DNA of 64,000 nt from Brachyspira alvinipulli ATCC 51933 (lineage in GTDB: Bacteria; Spirochaetota; Brachyspiria; Brachyspirales; Brachyspiraceae): NCBI RefSeq assembly GCF_000518245.1, contig NZ_KI912405.1, forward strand, positions 24,110 through 88,109. Reading direction: 5' to 3'. Each line of letters starts with the position of its first letter. Position 1 is the stretch's first letter. This document shows positions 26,631-35,034 of this stretch, one piece after another. The notes under the pieces are model-generated. The model worked only from the letters and a program-made list of their open reading frames with translations. It searched no databases and was not told the origin of the DNA. A program made the translations under genes and the position numbers.

Positions 26631-27059
26631 TTATTTAGTTTTTTTGGCAGATTTTTTGCCTTTCTTTTTAATGATTTTATTTTCGTATACATATTTCTCT
26701 AGCTCATACTGATCATCGAAAATAACATCATACCATTCTTCATATCTCTCACATTTAGGAGGGCTATGTTTAGAACATATATCATTTCTATTTTCATAAT
26801 TTTTGCATAAATATGTTTTCTTATCCAAGTATCTGCATTCGCTTCTTATCATGTGATACCAAGTATTTTCATGTATAAAAATAAAAGAATGTCTAAAATG
26901 AAGATACCACTTTAATGTATTTAATTCATTTTCATTTTTAGGAGGAGATATTTCCATAACTAAATCATGACAGCACAAAGAATTACAGTCTGCACATAAT
27001 TTTTCACTTACCTTTTCCTGTCTGTTTTTTAATAAACTATCTGATGGAATGACTTTCAA
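26631..27059 (-). CDS. YkgJ-like cysteine-cluster protein
   Basis: This 142-residue protein has a spaced cysteine set in the order CADCNSLCC, then SECRYLD, YLCKNYENR, DICSKHSPPKC. This resembles the YkgJ/UPF0153 family (CxxC...CC...C...C), thought to bind zinc or an iron-sulfur cluster. The C-terminus is a Lys-rich tail (KKKGKKSAKKTK) that may be disordered. It lies between a MarR regulator gene (63 bp upstream) and the radical-SAM-like gene (14 bp downstream), all minus strand. A shared pathway with the radical-SAM-like protein is plausible but not shown. Confidence 0.7.
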   Translation of the reverse strand: MKVIPSDSLLKNRQEKVSEKLCADCNSLCCHDLVMEISPPKNENELNTLKWYLHFRHSFIFIHENTWYHMIRSECRYLDKKTYLCKNYENRNDICSKHSPPKCERYEEWYDVIFDDQYELEKYVYENKIIKKKGKKSAKKTK

Positions 27060-27122
27060 AATAAGACCGCCTTATAATAATATTAATAACATTATAATAG
27101 TAATTAATTAAAATTCAATACA

Positions 27123-27563
27123 TTAATTATTAAAATAATTTTCCATAAAATTAATAAGTTTTTTCTGAGAATCTATATAGTTTTTAATATTATCTTCGGT
27201 TAGGCATTTAAGCATTACTATATCTAAATTTTCACATTCTTTTAAAATAGGTTCTGCAAATGTCATTCCTTTTTTAGTGAAACTTATTAATCTATTTCTT
27301 TTATCCTTAGGATTAACTTTTTTCTTTATATAACCTTTTTTCTCAAAGTTGTCTAATATAGAACATACTGTTTGTTTGGGAATAGATAGTTTTTCTGTAA
27401 TTGTGCTTTGTACGCATTCTTTATTGTCATATATTATCTTTAATGTAAATAAAGCCAAATCAGTAATACCATATTGTTTAGCCCATAAATAATAAAACCT
27501 ATTAGAAGTATACCAACAATCATATATAACTTCCATATATTTTTTTATATCTTCACTTTTCAT
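27123..27563 (-). CDS. MarR-family transcriptional regulator
   Basis: This 146-residue protein is a full-length MarR-type winged-helix repressor. The DNA-binding part has QSTITEKLSIPKQTVCSILDNFEKKGYI (helix-turn-helix), then the wing KVNPKDKRNRLISFTKKG. Flanking helices at both ends form the dimer interface. The downstream YkgJ-like and radical-SAM-like genes on the same strand are likely targets along with its own promoter. A perfect TTTAAT-TAT-ATTAAA palindrome overlaps a TATAAT -10 box just upstream, which suits autorepression. The ligand is unknown. Confidence 0.9.
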   Translation of the reverse strand: MKSEDIKKYMEVIYDCWYTSNRFYYLWAKQYGITDLALFTLKIIYDNKECVQSTITEKLSIPKQTVCSILDNFEKKGYIKKKVNPKDKRNRLISFTKKGMTFAEPILKECENLDIVMLKCLTEDNIKNYIDSQKKLINFMENYFNN

Positions 27564-27592
27564 TAAAATACCTGCTTTTTAGTATTTATTAT

Positions 27593-27607
27593 TTTAATTA
27601 TATTAAA
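27593..27607 (-). promoter_or_regulatory. Possible MarR operator over a -10 box
   Basis: The sequence TTTAAT TAT ATTAAA is a perfect inverted repeat 30 bp upstream of the marR-type gene. On the minus strand it contains TATAAT, so a bound repressor would block the promoter. AT-rich palindromes arise by chance in such DNA, so this is tentative. Confidence 0.35.
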
Positions 27608-27629
27608 CAATAAATTTAAAATAAAACAA

Positions 27630-27679
27630 GTATAAAAACATAATAAATAAGGCTGCCATTAAGAATAAATGACAGCCTA
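27630..27679 (-). terminator. Probable terminator of adhE
   Basis: AGGCTGTCATT pairs with AATGGCAGCCT with one mismatch and a short loop (27650-27678). A T-rich stretch follows on the minus strand, about 25 bp after the adhE stop. Confidence 0.7.
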
Positions 27680-27702
27680 AAATTATAGAATTATTTTATT
27701 TA

Positions 27703-30306
27703 TTAATATACTCCGTTATAAGCATCTAAATAAATTTCTCTTAATTCTTTAATAAGAGGATAAACAGGATTAGCACCTGTACATTGATCATTAAATGCTT
27801 GTTCTACTATATCATCAAGTTTAGCCATAAAGTCTTTTTCAGCTACTCCGTATTCTTTTATGGATAGAGGTATATCCAAATCTTTTTTAAGTCCGTTTAT
27901 AGCCTTAATTAAATTAGCTACTTTTTCTGTTTCATTTTTACCGCCAAGCTCAAGCAAGTCAGCAATAGCAGCATATCTTTGTCTAGCATGAGGATATTTA
28001 TACTGAGGGAATAAACCTTGTTTAGTAGGCTTTTCATTAGAGTTATATTTTACAACCTGACATATTAAAAGAGCATTAGCAAAACCATGAGGTATATTGA
28101 AAGCCGCACCCAATTTATGAGCCATAGAGTGACAAATACCAAGGAAGGCATTTGCAAAAGCCATACCAGCTAAAGAAGCAGCATAATGCATTTGTTCTCT
28201 TGCTTCAGGATTTTCAGCACCTTCTTTGTATGAAGAAGGCAAATATTTAAATATTAATTTAATAGCTTTTTCTGCATTGCTGTTAGAAAACTCAGTAGCA
28301 CATATAGAAGCATAAGCCTCAAGAGCATGAGTTAAAGAGTCAATACCGCTTGCAGCACATAAACTCTTAGGCATGCTCATAACCAAATTAGCATCCAATA
28401 TTGCCATGTTAGGTGTAAGAGCATAATCAGTAATAGGATATTTAATATGTGTAGCATCATCAGTTATAACGGCAAAAGGAGTAGTTTCAGAACCTGTACC
28501 TGAAGTAGTAGGTATTGCAACAAATTCAGCTTTTTTTCCTAACTCTCCTGCATCACATATTCTTTTTCTTATATCCATAAATACCATAGCTATATCTTCA
28601 AATTTTACTTGAGGATTTTCATATAATAACCAAGCTATTTTTCCAGCATCTATAGGAGAACCTCCTCCCAAAGCAATAATCAAATCCGGCTCAAAAGCAT
28701 TGGCAACTTTTAATATATCCATTACAGTACTTATAGTAGGATCCGGTTTAACATCAGAGAATACAGTATATCTTACTCCTATATCATCCAATACCTTAGT
28801 AACATTATCAGTGATACCTAGTTTATAAAGAGGTCCGTCTGTTATAATTAAAGCTCTTTTTTTCTCAGCATATTCTCTTAAAGCAACATCTAAAGAACCT
28901 CTCTTCAAATATATTTTTCTTGGTACTCTATACCATAACATATTTTCTCTCCTTGAAGCTACAGATTTAATGTTTAAAAGATGTTTAACGCCAACATTTT
29001 CACTAGTAGAGTTATTACCCCAGCTTCCGCATCCTAATGTTAAGGAAGGCTCTAATCTAAAGTTATAAACATCTCCTATAGCTCCCTGAGAAGAAGGCAT
29101 ATTGATAAGTATTCTTCCTGTAGGCATTTTCTCATAGAATTTTTCTATTCTCTCTTTTTGATTATCTTCATCTGTGTATAATACAGAAGTATGACCTAAT
29201 CCTCCGAATACTATCAAACTATGTGCTTTATTTAAAGCATCTTCATAATTATCAGCTTTATACATTCCAAGAACAGGAGATAATTTTTCATAAGAGAATG
29301 CTTCATCTTTACTTATACTGCTAGCTTCTCCTATAAGTATTTTAGTTCCCTCAGGAACAGTAATACCAGCCATTTTTGCTATAACATGAGCAGGCTGTCC
29401 TACTATTTTAGCATTTAAAGCACCATCTATAATTATTACCTTACTAAGTTTAGCTTTTTCTTCTTTGTTGAGTAAGTAAGCTCCTCTATAAATGAACTCT
29501 TTTTTTACTTCCTCATAAACACTTTTTACAACAACTACAGTTTGCTCACTAGCACATATCATACCATTATCAAAAGTTTTACTCATAATAACAGAGTTTA
29601 CAGCCATTTTAATATCAGCTGTTTCATCTATAATAGCAGGGGTATTACCAGCACCTACACCTAAAGCAGGTTTTCCGCTTGAATAAGCAGCTTTAACCAT
29701 ACCAGGACCACCTGTAGCTAAAATCAAATCAATTTTTGGATGGTTCATTAAAGCAGCTGATAATTCAACTGTAGGCTCTTCAATACATCCTATAAGTCCG
29801 TCAGGAGCTCCATGTTCTACTGCTACTTTATTTATTATTTTACATACTTCTGCTGTACATTTTTTTGCTCTTGGGTGAGGAGAAAATACTATAGCATTTC
29901 TTGTTTTTAATGTTATCAATGCTTTAAAAGCTGCTGTTGATGTTGGATTTGTAGTAGGAACAACACCTGCTATAACCCCAATAGGTTCAGCAACTTTTTT
30001 TATCCCCATAGCCATATCTTCGCTTATAATTCCGCAAGTTTTTGTATTTTTATATTTATTATAAATATATTCTGAAGCAAAGTGATTTTTTATAACTTTA
30101 TCTTCAACTACTCCCATACCTGTTTCTTCGCATGCCATTTTTGCTAAAGGTATTCTTCTACTATTAATAGCAATAGCACATGCTTTAAATATAGCATCTA
30201 CTTGTTCTTGAGTGAAAGAGGCATATATTTCCTGTGCTTTTTTTGCTTTCATTATCAATTCATCAAGCAAAGGATTTTCTATTTTTGGTTTATTATCTTT
30301 ACTCAT
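27703..30306 (-). CDS. adhE: Bifunctional aldehyde-alcohol dehydrogenase
   Basis: This 867-residue fusion converts acetyl-CoA to acetaldehyde and then ethanol with two NADH. Residues ~1-440 are the CoA-acylating aldehyde dehydrogenase, with GVVPTTNPTST, the cofactor-binding GVGAGNTPAII and the catalytic Cys in FDNGMICASEQT (~residue 249). Residues ~455-867 are the iron-dependent alcohol dehydrogenase, with GGGSPIDAGK and metal-binding His residues in GICHSMAHKLGAAFNIPHGFA. Length is that of AdhE from other bacteria, which form filaments called spirosomes. It has its own near-consensus promoter and a terminator. With the hydrogenase it supplies a second way to reoxidise NADH. Confidence 0.97.
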   Translation of the reverse strand: MSKDNKPKIENPLLDELIMKAKKAQEIYASFTQEQVDAIFKACAIAINSRRIPLAKMACEETGMGVVEDKVIKNHFASEYIYNKYKNTKTCGIISEDMAMGIKKVAEPIGVIAGVVPTTNPTSTAAFKALITLKTRNAIVFSPHPRAKKCTAEVCKIINKVAVEHGAPDGLIGCIEEPTVELSAALMNHPKIDLILATGGPGMVKAAYSSGKPALGVGAGNTPAIIDETADIKMAVNSVIMSKTFDNGMICASEQTVVVVKSVYEEVKKEFIYRGAYLLNKEEKAKLSKVIIIDGALNAKIVGQPAHVIAKMAGITVPEGTKILIGEASSISKDEAFSYEKLSPVLGMYKADNYEDALNKAHSLIVFGGLGHTSVLYTDEDNQKERIEKFYEKMPTGRILINMPSSQGAIGDVYNFRLEPSLTLGCGSWGNNSTSENVGVKHLLNIKSVASRRENMLWYRVPRKIYLKRGSLDVALREYAEKKRALIITDGPLYKLGITDNVTKVLDDIGVRYTVFSDVKPDPTISTVMDILKVANAFEPDLIIALGGGSPIDAGKIAWLLYENPQVKFEDIAMVFMDIRKRICDAGELGKKAEFVAIPTTSGTGSETTPFAVITDDATHIKYPITDYALTPNMAILDANLVMSMPKSLCAASGIDSLTHALEAYASICATEFSNSNAEKAIKLIFKYLPSSYKEGAENPEAREQMHYAASLAGMAFANAFLGICHSMAHKLGAAFNIPHGFANALLICQVVKYNSNEKPTKQGLFPQYKYPHARQRYAAIADLLELGGKNETEKVANLIKAINGLKKDLDIPLSIKEYGVAEKDFMAKLDDIVEQAFNDQCTGANPVYPLIKELREIYLDAYNGVY

Positions 30307-30316
30307 TTTTACTCCC

Positions 30317-30373
30317 TTATCAATTTGTGATAAAAATATGATATATTGTACTACTAATTATATATAATGTCAA
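30317..30373 (-). promoter_or_regulatory. adhE promoter and candidate operator
   Basis: On the minus strand TTGACA (30373-30368), a 17-bp spacer and TACAAT (30350-30345) form a near-perfect promoter. Just downstream of the expected transcription start is the perfect inverted repeat TTATCA-N5-TGATAA (30317-30333), directly before the GGGAG ribosome-binding site. Its place suits a repressor that blocks elongation or initiation. The regulator is not identified. Confidence 0.65.
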
Positions 30374-30551
30374 TACATATTATCTTATTTGTATACATAC
30401 TTCAATATATAGAAAATAATTTATATATTATTATGTAATTATCAAATTAATTATAATAATTTTTTGATAAAATGATAGCATTAAAATTAATCATATTATA
30501 TAATTAATGAATAAATAATTTTTTTAAAATAATAAACGGAGATAATTAATT

Positions 30552-31424
30552 ATGACTTTCTCAGATTTAATTATGAATTTAAACAAATTCTGGAGTGAAA
30601 ATAATTGTATAATACAGCAAGGATATGACTTAGAAGTAGGAGCAGGGACTTTTAACCCAGCAACTGCATTAAGAGTATTAGGACCAGAACCTTTTAATGT
30701 AGCTTATGTAGAACCTTCAAGAAGACCAACAGACGGAAGATACGGAGAAAACCCTAACAGACTTCAGCATTATTATCAATATCAAGTTATAATGAAACCA
30801 TCTCCGGAAAATTTTCAGGATCTATACATACAAAGTTTAGAAGCATTAGGCATAAGTTTCAAAGACCATGATATACGTTTCGTACATGATGACTGGGAAT
30901 CACCTACTCTAGGAGCTTGGGGATTAGGATGGGAAGTTTGGCTTGATGGTATGGAAATTACTCAGTTTACATATTTCCAAGCCGTAGGAGGCGTAAACTT
31001 AAAGCCTATAGCAGGAGAGATTACTTATGGACTTGAAAGAATATGTATGTATCTTCAGAATGTTGATAATGTATATGATTTAGAATGGGGACATGGAATA
31101 AAATATGGAGATGTACATTTACAAAGTGAAAGAGAATTTTCTAAATATAATTTTGAAATAGCTGATACAGATATGTATTTCAGACATTTTAAGGAATATG
31201 AAGAAGAATGCGACAGATGTTTGGCTAACGGATGTGTTCTTCCTGCTTATGATATGGTTATGAAAAGTTCGCATGTATTCAATATGCTTGATGCTAGAAA
31301 TGCTATAAGTGTTACTGAACGTGCTGGATATATAGCAAGAGTTAGAGAGCTTATGAAAAAAGTTTCTGCTGCTTATATAGAATCAAGAGAAAAAATGGGA
31401 TATCCATTAATAAAAAATAAATAA
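30552..31424 (+). CDS. glyQ: Glycyl-tRNA synthetase alpha subunit
   Basis: This 290-residue protein is the alpha subunit of the bacterial (alpha2beta2) glycyl-tRNA synthetase, which carries the class II catalytic core for glycine activation. Visible family sequence includes [39 protein letters not shown] and the class II motif region in [15 protein letters not shown]. Length is typical. GGAG precedes the ATG. The beta subunit gene glyS, usually next door, is absent: a terminator and the convergent aroK gene follow. There is no T-box-like leader in the ~125 bp upstream that I inspected. Confidence 0.97.
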   Translation: MTFSDLIMNLNKFWSENNCIIQQGYDLEVGAGTFNPATALRVLGPEPFNVAYVEPSRRPTDGRYGENPNRLQHYYQYQVIMKPSPENFQDLYIQSLEALGISFKDHDIRFVHDDWESPTLGAWGLGWEVWLDGMEITQFTYFQAVGGVNLKPIAGEITYGLERICMYLQNVDNVYDLEWGHGIKYGDVHLQSEREFSKYNFEIADTDMYFRHFKEYEEECDRCLANGCVLPAYDMVMKSSHVFNMLDARNAISVTERAGYIARVRELMKKVSAAYIESREKMGYPLIKNK

Positions 31425-31444
31425 TATTTAAACACTAAAAATAA

Positions 31445-31486
31445 AAAAGGCTGGTATATGATAATATATATCAGCCTTTTATTTTT
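31445..31486. terminator. Bidirectional terminator between glyQ and aroK
   Basis: AAAAGGCTGGTATAT pairs with ATATATATCAGCCTTTT around a short loop, with A residues before and T residues after, so it can serve both convergent genes. It overlaps the last bases of aroK by one or two. Confidence 0.85.
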
Positions 31487-32009
31487 ATATATAACTTTTT
31501 ATTTCTTCCAAAAATTTTTTGAAAGTATTATTTATACTATCTTCCCAAGTATTATGAGTAAATATTATATGAGCTGTTTCTCTGTATAAAGTATCTCTTT
31601 GTTTTGAAAGTTCTAATAATTTGTTTTTATCTTTAGCAAGAAGAGGTCTTTCTCTAGGATCTATATTCTCAAGTATAATATTAGGGCTTCTATCTATAAA
31701 AATTGTTAATCCTTTTTCCTTCATAATTTTTCTGTTTTTTTCTGCTAATACTATACCGCCTCCCGTTGATATTACAACATTATTTAAATTACTAAGCTCT
31801 TCTAAAACATTGCTTTCAACATTTCTAAAATAAGATTCTCCGCTGTCAGCAAAAATATTCGTTATAGTTTTATTTTCTTTTTTTTCTATAAATGAATCCA
31901 TATCATATAAAGTATAATTTAAATGTTCAGCAAGCATTTTAGATAATACACTTTTACCGCATCCCGGCAATCCTATTATAAATATAGTGCTATAATTATT
32001 ATTCATCAT
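31485..32009 (-). CDS. aroK: Shikimate kinase
   Basis: This 174-residue P-loop kinase phosphorylates shikimate with ATP in aromatic amino acid synthesis. It has Walker A GLPGCGKS near the N-terminus, the shikimate-binding Asp in LYDMDSFIE, the conserved Arg in GESYFRNVE, the glycine-rich VISTGGGIVL and a lid Arg in DPRERPLL. Length is typical. It overlaps the end of pheA by 11 bases (31999-32009), so the two are cotranscribed and coupled, linking two steps of the same pathway. Confidence 0.95.
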   Translation of the reverse strand: MMNNNYSTIFIIGLPGCGKSVLSKMLAEHLNYTLYDMDSFIEKKENKTITNIFADSGESYFRNVESNVLEELSNLNNVVISTGGGIVLAEKNRKIMKEKGLTIFIDRSPNIILENIDPRERPLLAKDKNKLLELSKQRDTLYRETAHIIFTHNTWEDSINNTFKKFLEEIKSYI

Positions 32010-33108
32010 ACTGCCCCAATATTACTAAATTCTCAACGCTTCTTTCAAAATCCATTAACTCCTCATTATACTTATCAAAATCACCAGTCATATCAATATA
32101 AAAATAATACTGCCACTTTCTATCACTATGAGGACGGCTTACTATAGAAGTTAAATTAAAACACTTTAACTTATCAAGAGAATTGGCTAAACTTCCATTC
32201 TCATGCGGAAGTAAAAACTTTATGGTCATTTTGTTTCCAGTTTTTAATGAATTGTCATAATTAGCAACTATTATAAAACGAGTTGTATTTCCTTTTATGT
32301 TTTCAATATTTTCTTTTAACATTTCCAAATCATAAATTTTGCATGCATTTTTATTTGAAATAGAAGCAATAGTTTTATCATTTTCATTTGCAACTATATA
32401 TGCAGCCTCAGCTGTGTTTGATGCTGCAGCCTCTTCAAAATTATTTTCTTTTATAAAATTTGAACATTGCTTTAAAGCCTGATGATGAGATATAACTTTT
32501 TTAATATCCTTTATACTGCTTCCTTTCTTCGCCATAAGTCCGTATTCTATAGGAAGATAAATTTCTCCTACAATTTTACAATTATAGTCAGCTAGTATAT
32601 CTAAAACTTCATTAACCATACCTGTAGAAGAATTTTCTAAAGGAAGAACTCCGTAATAACTTTCACCGCTTCTTATACTTTCCAATACCTCATCAAAATA
32701 TGCTTTTTTTATAAACTTCGCATTATCTCCGAAAAATTTACAAGCAGCTTCATGTCCGTTTCCACCCTCGCGTCCCTGATAAACAACAGTTTCATCATAC
32801 TTTATTTTATTTTTATTATCACTCTCTGTTTTTGCTTCATCAATTAAATGTTTCTGCAGCTGCTTTGATGTATACATTATATCATTATACATAGTTGTAA
32901 TTAAAGATGATAATTCTTTATTCTCAAGTAATTCTATCTTACTTGCAATAACCTCTTTTTCTCTTTTAGGATCAAATATAGGAATATTGTTTTTTTTCTT
33001 AGTTTCTCCAACCATCAAGCTAATTTTCATTCTTTCATCTATTAAATTTATTATTTGCTTATCTATTCTGTCAATTTCATTTCTTAGTTTAATTAACTCT
33101 TCATTCAT
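31999..33108 (-). CDS. pheA: Bifunctional chorismate mutase / prephenate dehydratase
   Basis: This 369-residue P-protein makes phenylpyruvate from chorismate. Residues ~1-90 are an AroQ-type chorismate mutase (LRNEIDRIDKQIINLIDERM). Residues ~105-285 are prephenate dehydratase, with YQGREGGNGHEAACKFFG, LPLENSSTGMVNEVLDIL and the catalytic TRF in GNTTRFIIV. Residues ~293-369 are an ACT domain for phenylalanine feedback (HENGSLANSLDKLKCFNLT, then SRP where ESRP is usual). It is first in the pheA-aroK pair. Phenylalanine feedback is expected from the family, not shown. Confidence 0.95.
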   Translation of the reverse strand: MNEELIKLRNEIDRIDKQIINLIDERMKISLMVGETKKKNNIPIFDPKREKEVIASKIELLENKELSSLITTMYNDIMYTSKQLQKHLIDEAKTESDNKNKIKYDETVVYQGREGGNGHEAACKFFGDNAKFIKKAYFDEVLESIRSGESYYGVLPLENSSTGMVNEVLDILADYNCKIVGEIYLPIEYGLMAKKGSSIKDIKKVISHHQALKQCSNFIKENNFEEAAASNTAEAAYIVANENDKTIASISNKNACKIYDLEMLKENIENIKGNTTRFIIVANYDNSLKTGNKMTIKFLLPHENGSLANSLDKLKCFNLTSIVSRPHSDRKWQYYFYIDMTGDFDKYNEELMDFERSVENLVILGQYDE

Positions 33109-33235
33109 AAAAAATTTCCTTACAAACTTTAATATGTAGATTATACAAAAATGAATACAAATTGTAAAGACTTTTATTAATTCTATATATTTTATAAAAC
33201 ATATATTACATTTATATTATTTTTTATATATTTTC

Positions 33236-33296
33236 TGATTGATTATGATTGTTTTTGATTGAATTTGATTGATTTTTGTGTTTTTTTTTATATAAT
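33236..33296 (+). promoter_or_regulatory. fru operon promoter with four TGATTG operator boxes
   Basis: TGATTG occurs at 33236, 33246, 33256 and 33266, exactly 10 bp apart, so all four lie on one face of the helix. The last box abuts a -35 element TTGATT (33269-33274); a 16-bp spacer leads to TATAAT (33291-33296). DeoR-family repressors commonly bind short direct repeats, so this is the likely site of the regulator encoded just downstream. Confidence 0.7.
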
Positions 33297-33330
33297 TATT
33301 AATATAAAGACTAAATAAAGGCTGAATCAA

Positions 33331-34068
33331 ATGCTTAAAGTAAGCAGATACGAATTAATATTAGAACTCATAAAAGATAAAAAAAATATTAAGCTTGAAG
33401 AATTAATTGAAAAACTTAATGTATCTGAGGCAACCATAAGAAGAGATTTAACATTCCTTGAAGAAGCAGGAAAAATAAGAAGAGTTCATGGAGGAGCAAT
33501 ACTAATTGATTATGAGGAAGAAAGTTTAATATATAAAAAAGAAATTCATTCTGAAGAAAAAGAGAAAATAGCAAAGTTTGCATCTTCTTTTGTTGAAAAA
33601 GGCAATATTATATATTTAGATGCAGGAACTACTGTGTTTGCAATGATTAAATACTTAGCTGGTATAGAAAATATAAAAGTTATAACAAATGGACTTACTC
33701 ATGTAGAAGAACTTTATAATAAAAAAATAGAAACATATTTAATAGGCGGAAAAATAAAAATGCTTACAGGTGCTTTGGTTGGGGCAAGTGCTGCTTTATC
33801 AATTAAAAGTTTTAATTTTGATTTAGCATTCATGGGAGCAAATGGTATCGACATTAACGGATATTCTACCCCAGATCCTGAAGAAGCATTAATAAAAAAT
33901 GAGGTTTCTCTAAAAGCTAATAAAACTTATTTTTTATGCGATGAATCTAAATTCAATAAAAAAAATTTAATAAATTTTTGTAATTTGGAAGACACATATT
34001 TAATAACTAATTCCAAAGAAGTAAATGATAATATAAAAAATAAATTAAAAGGATTATATATTATTTAA
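33331..34068 (+). CDS. fruR: DeoR-family regulator of the fructose operon
   Basis: This 245-residue protein has an N-terminal DeoR winged helix-turn-helix (residues ~5-60: KLEELIEKLNVSEATIRRDL, then KIRRVHGGAI) and a C-terminal sugar-phosphate-sensing domain (~75-235) with IIYLDAGTTVFAMIKYL and FMGANGID. The family usually senses a phosphosugar, here probably fructose 1-phosphate. It is the first gene of a run with fruK (23 bp downstream) and fruA. Four phased TGATTG boxes at its promoter suggest that it represses its own operon. AAAGG precedes the ATG. The symbol is given by operon context. Confidence 0.88.
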   Translation: MLKVSRYELILELIKDKKNIKLEELIEKLNVSEATIRRDLTFLEEAGKIRRVHGGAILIDYEEESLIYKKEIHSEEKEKIAKFASSFVEKGNIIYLDAGTTVFAMIKYLAGIENIKVITNGLTHVEELYNKKIETYLIGGKIKMLTGALVGASAALSIKSFNFDLAFMGANGIDINGYSTPDPEEALIKNEVSLKANKTYFLCDESKFNKKNLINFCNLEDTYLITNSKEVNDNIKNKLKGLYII

Positions 34069-34091
34069 TTAATAAAATAGGGAGATTATTT

Positions 34092-35009
34092 ATGGTATAT
34101 ACTTTAACATTAAATCCTGCTGTTGATTATTATATAGATATGAATAACTTTGAAGAGGGAGAATTAAATAAAGTTAATAATGCCTATACATTAGCCGGAG
34201 GTAAAGGCATAAATGTTTCAAAAGTTCTTAAGAATTTCAATGTTGATTCTATAGCTTTAGGATTTTGCGGAGGTTTTACAGGAGATTATATAAAAAAGCA
34301 TCTTAAAGAATATGGTATCAAAGAAAATTTTATATATTTGGAAGAAGATACAAGAATCAATATAAAATTAAAAACAAATAAAACAGAAAGCGAAATAGCA
34401 GGAAAATCCCCTAATATTTCAAAAGAAAACATTATTGAGTTATTATTCTTTATTAAAGATAATATAAAAGATAATGACATACTGATATTATCTGGAAGCG
34501 TTCCTAATTCTATTGAAAGCAATATATATGGAAATATTATATTAAATATAAATAAAAATATAAAAGTAATATTAGATGCTAGAGACGAAGCATTCAAATT
34601 CGGATTAAAGGAAAAAGTATTTCTTACAAAACCTAATAAAAAAGAATTAAGTGAATACTTTAATAAAAATATAGAATCAACAGAAGATATTATAAAGTAT
34701 GCTAGAGAACTAATAAAAGAAGGAAGCGAAAATGTAATAGTATCATTGGGTAAAGAAGGCTCTGTTCTTGTAACAAAAGATGAAGCATATATAGGAAATG
34801 CCCCTGAAGGAAAATTGATAAGTTCTGTAGGTGCTGGAGATTCTATGGTAGCAGGTATAGTTTACGGCATAAGCAATAATTTAAATATAATTGATTCTTA
34901 TAAATATGCTATAGCAAGCGGAAGCTCTACTGCATGCTCTGAAGGGTTAACTACATTTGAAAATATGAATAAATTTCTAGAAAAAGTAGAAATAAAAAAA
35001 ATTAATTAA
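34092..35009 (+). CDS. fruK: 1-phosphofructokinase
   Basis: This 305-residue PfkB-family kinase turns fructose 1-phosphate into fructose 1,6-bisphosphate. Family features are the N-terminal TLNPAVDYYIDM, the substrate-binding AGGKGINVSKVLKNF, and the C-terminal ATP and anion-hole motif SSVGAGDSMVAG with the catalytic Asp. Length is typical of FruK/LacC. Its position between the DeoR regulator and the fructose PTS gene favours FruK over tagatose-6-phosphate kinase. GGAG precedes the ATG. Confidence 0.94.
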   Translation: MVYTLTLNPAVDYYIDMNNFEEGELNKVNNAYTLAGGKGINVSKVLKNFNVDSIALGFCGGFTGDYIKKHLKEYGIKENFIYLEEDTRINIKLKTNKTESEIAGKSPNISKENIIELLFFIKDNIKDNDILILSGSVPNSIESNIYGNIILNINKNIKVILDARDEAFKFGLKEKVFLTKPNKKELSEYFNKNIESTEDIIKYARELIKEGSENVIVSLGKEGSVLVTKDEAYIGNAPEGKLISSVGAGDSMVAGIVYGISNNLNIIDSYKYAIASGSSTACSEGLTTFENMNKFLEKVEIKKIN

Positions 35010-35034
35010 TGTTATAAATAAATGGAGGCTAACA

